From assembly GCA_024349245.1 (NCBI GenBank), contig JALDNG010000879.1:16276-80275 (forward strand): a stretch of DNA of 64,000 bases. Reading direction: 5' to 3'. This DNA is from Neodontobutis hainanensis. Lineage: Eukaryota; Chordata; Actinopteri; Gobiiformes; Odontobutidae. The translations under genes and the position numbers were made by a program. Each line of letters opens with the position of its first letter. Position 1 is the stretch's first letter. Positions 32,494-40,425 of this stretch are shown here, in pieces. Below the pieces are notes generated by a model, which ran no database searches, was not told the DNA's origin, and saw nothing but the letters and a program-made list of their open reading frames with translations.

Positions 32494-33780
32494 ATGTTAA
32501 ACTATATGCGTTGCAAGGACCAATGCACTTGGAAAAAGTTAATGCTTTTTGCCGTACTTTTGTGTGCTCAACAAGCAGTTTTCACAAGACCACATTCTGA
32601 AAGAGAGAATGTTATTCAAGCAAGTTTTGTGGTGAGCGAGCATAACGTTAAGAAGGTGAAACCCATTTCAGAAGAGTTTGCAGAGAGTTTTTCAAGAGTG
32701 CCTTGTTGTTACTGCGGAGCTGCTAGCACTGGATCGAAGAACCGTCGCAGAACAAATGACTGATGTGGCACAGGACATTGAAACAACACTGAAGGCCACC
32801 TCACAAAAATGTTGTTGTTCTCTCTGGCCTGCGTTGAATCAACACACAAACATAACAAATACTGCCTAATTAGACATTTTCTATGCGTAGCAGAGTTTGA
32901 TAAGACCAAGGAATTTGCTGTCATTACAAGCCATGCATTACACAACAAAAGCTGAGGATTTGTTTAAGCAAGTTATTTTGGCAATGAACTCATTTGAATT
33001 ACCATTTGAAAAGTTAATTGGCCTATCTCGGTCTAAGTAATTTAGTTGTATGTCCTTGTAACTTTATCAAAAGCCAAGGACTGAACAATTTAAAGAGTGG
33101 CTGAGTGATCTTGAGTCTGAGTAAGGAGATCTGGTCAGAGTCGTTCAGATATTTTTGCATGGTTTCAAAATATGAGGGAAGTAAATCAATTCATGGAGAT
33201 GAAGGAAAAATTGGTTTGGAACTCAGCGATGGCAAGTGGCTGTGGGATTTGGCCTTTAAGGTGGACATAACCAAATACCTCGTCAGAGCTGAACGTTAAG
33301 CTCCAAAGTCCAAATCAGCTTCTCGACTCTCTGCTTTCAAATATGAAATCATTTAAAGCGAAATATATTGCTGTGGCAATTGCAACTGGAAAAGACTAAC
33401 ACTGTACCTTTTCCTACTCTGCAAGAACGAAAGCCTGATGTCACATATAAATATGCTTGTGAGTTTGCAAAACTGCTTTAAGCATTTGGCAAGAGTTTTT
33501 AGGACATGAAAAGTAGATAAAAGGAACTGAAGATATTTGCTACACCATTTAACATGGAACCATCTGATGTGCCTGAGAACCTACAACACAAAATAATTGA
33601 GCTGCAAAGCATTGACGAGCTCAAAGCGTAGTACAACAACCTCCCTCTGCTCAACTTCTATAAACTGGATGTTCGTTCTGAGGATTTTGTGAGAAGACAT
33701 GCACAGAAGTTTGCATCTCTGTTTGGGACAACCTACGGCCGTGAGCGGTTCTTTTCAAAACTGACTCGTGCAAAAAATCG
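32494..33780 (+). pseudogene. hAT-derived transposase relic (GTF2IRD2/ZBED5-like)
   Basis: Collinear pieces in all three phases. ENVIQASFVVSEHNVKKVKP and ISEEFAES start it; SRRTVAEQMTDVAQDIETTL comes next (32713-32800), followed by LNQHTNITNTA. Then SNMKSFKAKY, and near the end EPSDVPENLQHKIIELQS, FASLFGTTYGRERFFSKLT. This is the order of the hAT transposase fold in fish GTF2IRD2/ZBED5-like proteins (family knowledge). Many stops and frameshifts, and no terminal repeats or target duplication found. Its C-terminal part is the full-strand relative of the minus-strand fragments in the 3.4-kb units. Confidence 0.65.
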
Positions 33781-33896
33781 ATCCAGGTCCACCAGGGGTT
33801 GCTTTTCTGTGCTGATACATCCTCTTGTGAAGTTGTTGTTTTTTCTCCACTATAAGTGTCACTACACTCTTCACTACACTGAACTGCATAAACCAC
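33780..33896 (-). pseudogene. Penelope-like GIY-YIG fragment fused to hAT relic
   Basis: The minus strand reads VYAVQCSEECSDTYSGEK, the GIY-YIG start of Penelope-like endonucleases, then SQEDVSAQKSNP in a shifted phase (MYQHRKA in another). It abuts the hAT relic tail to tail, the same two families in the same relative orientation as in the 3.4-kb units but inverted and with a different breakpoint. Confidence 0.55.
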
Positions 33897-33899
33897 ATT

Positions 33900-34322
33900 A
33901 TTCTGTGCAAGTGGATCTTGTCTTTAGGGTGGACCAGGTTTTGAGAGGTCTGGAATGTTGTGTTTGCAGAAAATCCTTTAAGATTTTTCAGATTTACCAG
34001 ACATATAAGGGATAACTACAACCTTCCCTTAGAGAGTTCTCACAAATAACCACTGCACAGTCTATAAAGACCAGGCAGGCATCTTCACTGGTAAATTTGA
34101 TGTTCTTGTTCTTCAAGACGACCTGGATGACTGATTACCTTCACAGACAAACTACATTGATGGCATCTCTGTTAAATGCCCCACATCTACATTGATGCCC
34201 ATAGAAACATTTGCTACTTGTAATAGTTTATGGGTTAAGGTGGAGTAGTTGTAAGCTTTGAGAAGTCGGGTGGATAGAACCAGTTCTGTGTGATGTGTTA
34301 CAATGTACACAAGGCTTGTCTT
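33900..34322. other. Unrecognised stretch before tRNA-Glu half
   Basis: One broken plus-strand text (FQIYQTYKG, LREFSQITTAQSIKTRQ) looks protein-derived but I cannot name it. Nothing else seen. Confidence 0.4.
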
Positions 34323-34348
34323 TCCCTGGTGGTCTAGTGGCTAGGATT
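34323..34348 (+). pseudogene. tRNA-Glu 5' fragment fused to Tc1
   Basis: Twenty-six bases, tccctggtggtctagtggct then aggatt, match the 5' part of vertebrate tRNA-Glu (acceptor and D arm, A box) with one substitution. The match stops at the anticodon arm, where the 3'-truncated Tc1 begins. Confidence 0.85.
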
Positions 34349-35470
34349 AAGGTGCTGAAAGCATTCTTTAGAAATGTTGGCCCATATTGATAGGATAGCA
34401 TCTTGCAGTTGATGGAGTTTTGTGGGATGCACATCCAGGGCACGAAGCTCTCATTCCACCACATCCCAAAGATGCTCTATTGGGTTGAGATCTGGTGACT
34501 GTGGGGGCCATTTTAGTTCAGTGAACTCATCATCATGTTCAAGAAACCAATTTGAAATGATTTGAGCTTTGTGACACGGTACATTATCCTGCTGGAAGTA
34601 GCCATCAGAGGAGGGGTACATGGTGGTCATAAAGGGATGGACATGGTCAGAATTATTGCTCAGGTAGGCCATGGCATTTAAACGATGCCCAATTGGCACT
34701 AAAGGGCCTAAAGTGTGCCAAGAAAACATCACTCACACCATTACACCACCACCACCAGCCTGCACAGTGGTAACAAGGCATGATGGAGCCATGTTCTCAT
34801 TCAGTTTACGCCAAATTCTGACTCTACCATCTGAATGTCTCAACAGAAATCAAGACTCATCAGACCAGGCAACATTTTTTCAGTCTTCAACTGTCCAATT
34901 TTGGTGAGCTCGTGCACATTGTAGTCTCTTTTTCCTATTTGTAGTGGAGATGAGTGGTACCCGGTGGGTCTTCTGCTGTTGTAGCCCATCCGCCTCAAGG
35001 TTGTGCGTGCTGTGGCTTCACAAATGCTTTGCTGCATACCTCGGTTGTAACGAGTGGTTATTTCAGTCAAAGTTGCTCTTCTATCAGCTTGAATCAGTCG
35101 ACCCATTCTCCTCTGACCTCTAGCATCAACAAGGCATTTTAGCCCACAGGCACATACGGGATGTTTTTCTCTTTTCACATCATTCTTTGTAAACCCTAGA
35201 AATGGTTGTGCGTGAAAATCCCAGTAACTGAGAAGATTGTTAAATACTCAGACCGGCTCGTCTGGCACCAACAACCATGCCACGCTCAAAATTGCTTATA
35301 ATCATCTTTCTTTCCCATTCTGACATTCAGTTTGGAGTTCAGGAGATTGTCTGGACCAAGACCACACCCCTAAATGCACTGAAACAACTGCCATGTGATT
35401 GGTTGATTAGATTCTTGCATTAATGAGAAATTGAACAGGTGTTCCTAATATTTCTTTAGGTGAGTATATA
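34349..35470 (-). mobile_element. Tc1-like transposon, 3' truncated
   Basis: Intact at its 5' end (terminal repeat tttaggtgagtatatata near 35450-35470) and cut at aaggtgctgaaagcattc, shortly after the transposase C terminus, so the 3' terminal repeat is missing. The internal sequence is that of the fish Tc1-like family with long conserved blocks. It cannot be mobilised as it stands. Confidence 0.9.
34430..35330 (-). pseudogene. Tc1 transposase, frame-broken
   Basis: The N-terminal helix-turn-helix part reads RGQRRMGRLIQADRRATLTE, CEATARTTLRRMGYN (34840-35178). The catalytic domain continues in other phases: LSDES with the first Asp (about 34855), YFQQDNVPCHKAQIISNWFL with the second Asp, and SPDLNPIEHLWDVVE with the third acidic residue (34451-34732). 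Complete Tc1 transposases are about 340 residues; here all domains are present, but at least two frameshifts break it. It would cut and paste the element at TA sites. Confidence 0.85.
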
Positions 35471-35536
35471 TATAATGTACAGAAGTACTTCAAAGCACTG
35501 AAAACATACTTTTCAGGCAATGTACTAACTGTATTG

Positions 35537-35618
35537 CGTAGTTGACAGGATTTGAACCTGTGCGGGGAAACCCCAACGGATTTCGAGTCCATCGCCTTAA
35601 CCACTCGGCCACAACTAC
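35537..35618 (-). tRNA. tRNA-Ser(CGA), second intact copy
   Basis: 82 nt, identical to the gene at 18119 except for one base in the anticodon stem (TCCGT instead of TCCAT, giving a G-T wobble). Acceptor, variable arm and T arm are perfect. Same neighbours: Tc1 end on one side, conserved flank on the other. Confidence 0.94.
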
Positions 35619-36290
35619 ACAGGTATCTTATACTGTTACATGTGTGGTAAAGTTTGCTCAATCACAGGATTTTTTTGTGGTTAGATGTACTGTACCAGGT
35701 TAAGTTGAGTGCATCCCCAAAACATCAGCGATCCACATCCATACGTCACAGTAGGAATAGTGTATCTTTCAACATAGGCCTTGTTGACTTCTCCAAATTT
35801 AACGTTTATGGTTATGGCCACAAAGTTTACTTTAAATGACTTTGTTCCAGATGTTTTGAGACTTGTCTCTGTGCTGTTTGGTGTATTGCAAGTGGGATGC
35901 TTTGTAGTATTTGTGTAGTAATAGTGTGATTAACACCTTCAGCATTCAGTCAGTTATATTTGCTTAATAACACTGCTTCAAGATATAATAATTACATAGA
36001 TTTGTTACTGTAACCATCTAATGCTGTGTGTGTATAGGCTGTGTGTATGTCTTATGTGTATAACTCTGCATTGTGTGTATGTGTGTCAAACCCCTCTCTG
36101 CTCTTTGCTCATCTGGCCAGACTGATATCAGGTTCACCAAGACAGTCTTTGTTTGAAAGTCAATGACATTTCATTCAAACAGCAGAGCCTGTGGTCCTAT
36201 ATCACTCCCACATAGAGTGCATTGCAGTAATCTATGCGAGCAAACAGAAGCATGGATTGCTTTTTCAGCGTAAGTCAGCGTGACTGAGTT
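35619..36290. other. Conserved tRNA-Ser flank, second copy
   Basis: Collinear with 18201-18863. From 36290 it continues into the L2 and Gypsy relic region, as in HOR2; at 18863 HOR1 instead switches to unrelated sequence. Confidence 0.75.
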
Positions 36291-36478
36291 TAGCCTTTGA
36301 TAGGTTAAGGTGGTTAAAAAAAAACATGACCAGACCACAGAATCTATTTGATTTTAAATTTTAGACTGCTGTCTAGTTTAACCTCTAAATTTTTGACAAT
36401 ATGGTTAAAGTAAGGGGCCTAAACAACAGGGCAAGGAGCTGAAACACTGGGCAGGTTGGACGTGACAAACACAATGCA

Positions 36479-36725
36479 TTAATTTCTTTCCTCATTCAAA
36501 CAGAGGAAATTCTGAGACAGCCACAGTATGATGTCATCTAAACAGCTGTTGATGGATTCAAGTCTATCAGGACAATTACAAGTACATCTGCAGGTGGTCT
36601 GCATATAGACAGTAAGACTGTCCCTCAATATACCCAGTGATACATGTAACTTATCCTTGTTCCACTTGTGCTTGGCCTGCCTGCACCTCTGCCTAAAGGG
36701 TGGTGTCATTAAGTCAAGGATCTAG
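36479..36725 (-). pseudogene. L2-like LINE fragment, rearranged
   Basis: The minus strand reads MTPPFRQRCRQAKHKWNKDK, LHVSLGILRDSL, the linker between endonuclease and polymerase of L2 LINEs, then jumps to CPDRLESINSCLDDIILWLS QNFLCLNEE, the part after the YADD motif. The polymerase centre is deleted. HOR2 copy at 60110-60345. Confidence 0.68.
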
Positions 36726-36739
36726 TTTGGTCCTTATAG

Positions 36740-37370
36740 ATTTGCACCTGAGAGAAACAGTTATTTTAAAAATGTGTGCAGCAAATTCTCCAGCTGTAGT
36801 GGAAGTGATGATGCGGCGGCAACCAGCTGGAGTAAGGGATTTGGCTGCAGGGACAGTGCTTTTGAATCAAACATAACAGGAAGAAGGTCCAAAATGCAAA
36901 TGTCACTTATTTCTGAGACGGGTAGTGTCCATGAGAAGTTATCAGATTCAATGTGTGACCGAGCTGGTGAGTGGGAGCATTCGCTGATTGTGTCACATCC
37001 AAAGAGATCAAAAGACTCTGAAAGTCAATGGCCAGCTGACTTGATGGGCAGCAATCATGAATATTAAAATTACCACAAAGAGTGATACAGGCTAAATTTT
37101 AAACAATCCGTGGTGATCCCTTCAGTGAACAGCCAGAGTCATCCGCACATGATGAAGCCTGGTAAGCCTTGAGTTTAACAAGCACCCCTCATCTTTTTCT
37201 CCATCTCCTATGCCTCTTGCAGATAACGTACAGATAGGCTGGCACATAGGCTAGCCGAGGTGGCAGCTTCTTTGAATGTCTATTTTTAACATAATCAGGT
37301 TGTTCACCGTATCTCGTATTTTTAACAGAGTCAGAGAACATCCTGCTTCGTTCCCATTGCCTGGGGGGTA
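36740..37370. other. Spacer, no gene recognised
   Basis: Short open frames are shared with 60360-60990 only because of the duplication. No domain seen. Confidence 0.55.
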
Positions 37371-37371
37371 A

Positions 37372-37836
37372 ATGGTGCAGTCCACTCTTGTTGATCTTCC
37401 CAGTCATCGGTCTGGTCACTTACCTGTCATAGTCCACAATGAATCAGAACATGATATCATCCTTCCTACTAGAGCTTCAATTGCTGAAAAAAGTGTTTTT
37501 CAGTCAGTTATATCTAAGAATCAAAGAGTTTTTGATTCTGCATCTACTCAAACTCCCAAAACAAGTGATGATGATTCCATGACTTTGGAAGTTCACCTAT
37601 TTCACCTGAATGGAAGAATAAGGTCACTGAAAGGCTAAACTGCATTCCTGATGTATTTGCAAAAAATTACCTGGATTTTGGGAAAACAGACAAGTTAAAA
37701 CATCAAATAAAAATGTCTGACTCAACACTATTCAAGCAAAGACAAATGACCATTCACTGATACAACTTGAAAGCTGTATTTAAATGTCTCTAGGAGCTCC
37801 ATGACTCTGGTGTGATAAGAGAACCAGACCTCAGCA
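37372..37836 (+). pseudogene. Gypsy pol relic (protease-to-polymerase linker)
   Basis: The plus strand reads SGHLPVIVHNESEHDIILPT RASIAE, then after a stop CIPDVFAKNYLDFGKTDKLKH, and ELHDSGVIREPDLSSF. This is the linker and first RT helix of a Ty3/Gypsy pol (usual text: ...FAKNDLDFGKT, ...L.DAGVIRES.SP). Different family from the Sushi-type element nearby. It abuts the tRNA-Val relic directly. Confidence 0.65.
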
Positions 37837-37909
37837 GTTTCTGTAGTGTCGTGGTCATCCCGTTTGCCTCACATGCATTAGGTCCCTATATGCAGACCGG
37901 GTAGAAACA
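37837..37909 (+). pseudogene. tRNA-Val(CAC) relic
   Basis: 73 nt. gtttctgtagtgtcgtggtc and gtttgcctcacatgc follow vertebrate tRNA-Val, with anticodon CAC. The acceptor ends still pair (GTTTCTG with TAGAAAC, including a compensated pair), but the T arm reads ccctatatgcagaccggg, so the B box is lost. Confidence 0.82.
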
Positions 37910-38191
37910 ACTTGTACTTATAAAGTTAATTCTCTCATTATGAGCAATTGAGTAGAGTTTTAGCCATTACCTGTAATCTAGAAATTATTTGAGATTGCGC
38001 CAATAAGTGCAAAAGTTGTTCATGTTGCTTTAAGATTGGTAATGTTATAACAACCTTTAACAGTAGATGAAACAACTAGCAAGATTTTTGGTATACCGCT
38101 CTGGGCAAACTGATGAACATGGAAGATCAAAATTGTTGCAATGAAATGTAGAGAAAATAGAAAAAGGTTGTACAACACCAGCTCTTTCAAG

Positions 38192-38250
38192 TCCTTGTAG
38201 TATAGTAACCAGTATCTCACGCAGCAGACCTGTGTTCGTTTCCGACACAA
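38192..38250 (+). pseudogene. tRNA-Asp-like relic lacking anticodon loop
   Basis: tccttgtagtatagtaaccag and acgcagcagacctgtgttcg follow tRNA-Asp, with the stretch that would hold the GTC anticodon deleted. Best match is Asp; identity is less certain than for the other relics. Confidence 0.6.
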
Positions 38251-38361
38251 TGGTCTGCTGGTTCTCACTTCTTGTTTGTCTGCCTAAGCTAGCCAGGAGG
38301 ATGATTCACCTCCAGTTCACTCAATAGATGAGCATATATGTTTGTAGGCCACTTTGACACA

Positions 38362-38425
38362 CATCCCTGGGGGAACACAACCTTTCGGTTATCAGCCAAA
38401 CACGCTGACTAACATACCAACACGT
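38362..38425 (-). pseudogene. tRNA-Asn-type relic with GAT anticodon
   Basis: On the minus strand GTTTGGCTGATAACCGAAAG and CCCAGGGAT follow tRNA-Asn, but the loop CTGATAA gives anticodon GAT (isoleucine) instead of GTT. The T arm has lost about seven bases relative to HOR2. Confidence 0.72.
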
Positions 38426-38476
38426 GCCCTTTCAAGAAATAGGGCACTGGACCCATAAATCCCATAAGAATTAACC

Positions 38477-38524
38477 TGCATTAGCAGAGAATTGAACCTG
38501 GGCCTCCCACTGAACAACCAATGC
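38477..38524 (-). pseudogene. tRNA-Gly relic lacking anticodon arm
   Basis: On the minus strand GCATTGGTTGTTCAGTGG is joined to GAGGCCCAGGTTCAATTC and CTGCTAATGCA. The acceptor and T arms match the tRNA-Gly genes of the 3.4-kb units, including the T-for-C change (CTAATGC); the whole anticodon arm (about 23 nt) is deleted. Confidence 0.85.
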
Positions 38525-38818
38525 ATGTTCTGAATCCTTTTTCTTCACTTGTAGGAAAGTGGGGTTCCACTTTTCATAAATCTAAGTAAAGCCCAATGAA
38601 GCTGCCATTGATGCTGAGAGACCTGTAGTGTTATTGTGACAGAGAGTGACAACGCAGCAATTTGTTTTTAAAAGCATGTTTACCTCGAATAATGTATTTT
38701 AATTAATGTATTTTCATTTTGTCATGAATGAGTTGTTGCTAAAAATAAACTTTCAGATCATTTTTCATGTTTTTCGTGTCCGAACTGTTTATGTTAATAG
38801 GAATAACAGCAGCCCTCA

Positions 38819-39312
38819 TGTCAGGATCTGTGTTTGTCTGTCTGTGTGTCTCCCCCTCCCCTCTGTGTTCTCTTCTCTCCTCAGCTGGGCAGGGCAGTCG
38901 GCACACCTGCAACCACTTACACCTCATCAACCTCTGTTTAAAGAACCGGTCTTCCCTTCACTCAGCGCCAGTTCGTTGTCAACACTACTCTAAGTTAGTG
39001 AAGACGTTGTGCTCCTTGGATTTTGTACCTTCATGTTTCTTTGTACTTTGAGACGTAACTTACCTATCGTATTGTGCTCAGGTGCCACTGCAAGCTCCAG
39101 CCCGGATCCAGCCTTACCTGCTATTCTCAAGCCTCCTTGTTTGCTCCACTGGCGTCTATCCGTGGGCCACCTTCCCGGACTTCGGATCAGCTCACCTCCA
39201 CTCCACGCCGGACAGTTCTCCGAGCCACCTTGTATTGTTGTGACAAATAAACCTGATTTACATTCGTACTAGTTCTGCGTTTGGGTCCTGCTTCTCGTCC
39301 CCCTCCGTGACA
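38819..39312 (+). repeat. 5' LTR of Sushi-type Gypsy
   Basis: 494 bp. Holds a TTTAAA box at 38937-38942 and the predicted transcription start at 38967 (GCCAGTTCGTT), 25-30 bases downstream. Confidence 0.93.
38937..38977 (+). promoter_or_regulatory. Putative TATA-like box and transcript 5' end
   Basis: TTTAAA at 38937, then GCCAGTTCGTT at 38967-38977. The latter is the exact reverse complement of the primer site at 39314-39324, which in the Tf1/sushi group marks the RNA 5' end. Confidence 0.7.
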
Positions 39313-39313
39313 G

Positions 39314-39324
39314 AACGAACTGGC
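39314..39324 (+). promoter_or_regulatory. Self-priming primer-binding site
   Basis: AACGAACTGGC, one base after the LTR, pairs 11 of 11 with GCCAGTTCGTT in the LTR. This is the hallmark of self-primed Tf1/sushi elements, which use the folded 5' end of their own RNA instead of a tRNA (family knowledge). Confidence 0.78.
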
Positions 39325-39329
39325 CAAAA

Positions 39330-40425
39330 ATGGACCCAGCAGAACAGGACGCTGTCTCCGCCGCCCTTCAGACACAGAGTGCACAGATAGGGCACCACCA
39401 GCGCGCTCTGCAGACCCTTCTGGACGGCCAGCGGACCACCCAGGACCAGATGGTTCAACTGGGCGCCATGGTTCAGGCGCTCATAGACAGTAGCGCTCCC
39501 CGAGTCTCCCCTGAACCTCCCGCTCCACCGTCTCCGAGGCGTGAGGAACTGGACCAGCCCCCGAGAGAGGCACATGTGCCGGATCCCTGCCGCTACACAG
39601 GTGACATGGGAAAGTGTGGGAGTTTCTTGCTGCAATGCTCTCTTGTTTTCCGCCTAAGACCCGTGACATATGCCACCGATAAGACCAGAGTCGCCTACGT
39701 TATGGGACTATTGCAAGGGAGGGCCCTGGAGTGGGCGACTGCCGTATGGGAGTGTAAGCCCGCACTACGGGACAATTTCACACTTTTTGAGACCGAGCTC
39801 AGGAAGGTGTTCGACCATCCGGTGAAAGGCAGAGAGGCGGCCACGAGGCTGAGGACGATCCGCCAGGGGAACCGCAGTGTGGCTGAATTCTCCGTAGACT
39901 TCCGGACTCTAGCGGCGGAGGCAGGGTGGAATGACCTGGCGCTGCAAACGGTGTTTCTTCACGCGCATTATCGGACTACCTCCGGGGCGATTAGCCTTGA
40001 GGGAGGACCCGGCGGATCTGGACTCCCTCATTTCGACTGCCATACGGCTGGATAACAGGTGGAGGGAGCGGAGACGAGAGAGGCAGCCTCGAGCCCCAGC
40101 CACCGGATTCCGCGCCACACAGGAGACCGGACCTCCTCGGTTTTCCGCCTTCGCCGGCTCCAGAGCCTACACTACACCAGAACCTCTCTCCGTAGCCGCC
40201 CCAGGGCCACTCAGTGAGACCGATCCAGAGCCAATGCAGTTAGGTCGGGCTGGCCTGACCCGGAGCGCTCCCGACGGAGGAGGGAGGGGAGGTGTCTCTA
40301 TTGCGGTCAGCGGGCCATTCTATCGCCAACTGCTCAATCCGGCCAAAAGACGGGCTCACCAGGGGCTAGGGGGTCCTGGTGAGCCAATCTCAGATTCTCA
40401 ATGCACCCCGAACGAATGCTAATCC
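39330..40425 (+). pseudogene. Gag of Sushi-type Gypsy, one frameshift
   Basis: The start ATG lies 17 bases after the LTR (MDPAEQDAVSAALQTQSAQI). The first frame, to 40055, covers the coiled N terminus, a proline-rich linker and the gag fold (CRYTGDMGKCGSFLLQCSLV, ALEWATAVWE, LRKVFDHP, RQGNRSVAEFSVDFRTLAAE). After a shift near 39960 the frame to 40422 covers the basic C terminus (RLDNRWRERRRERQ) and a decayed zinc knuckle (CLYCGQ in one phase). Length and order match Sushi gag, the ancestor type of vertebrate PEG10/RTL genes. The particle protein role is inferred from family. Confidence 0.82.

Noticed and set aside
36774..37067. 97-codon plus-strand frame conserved at 60393-60686
   Set aside because: Shared only through the HOR duplication; no domain, low complexity at the start, and no support from splice or promoter signals.
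38706..39272. Frames inside the Gypsy LTRs (repeated at 43648-44121)
   Set aside because: LTR sequence; identical frames in both LTRs with no recognisable product, and LTR features (TATA-like box, primer complement) explain the region.
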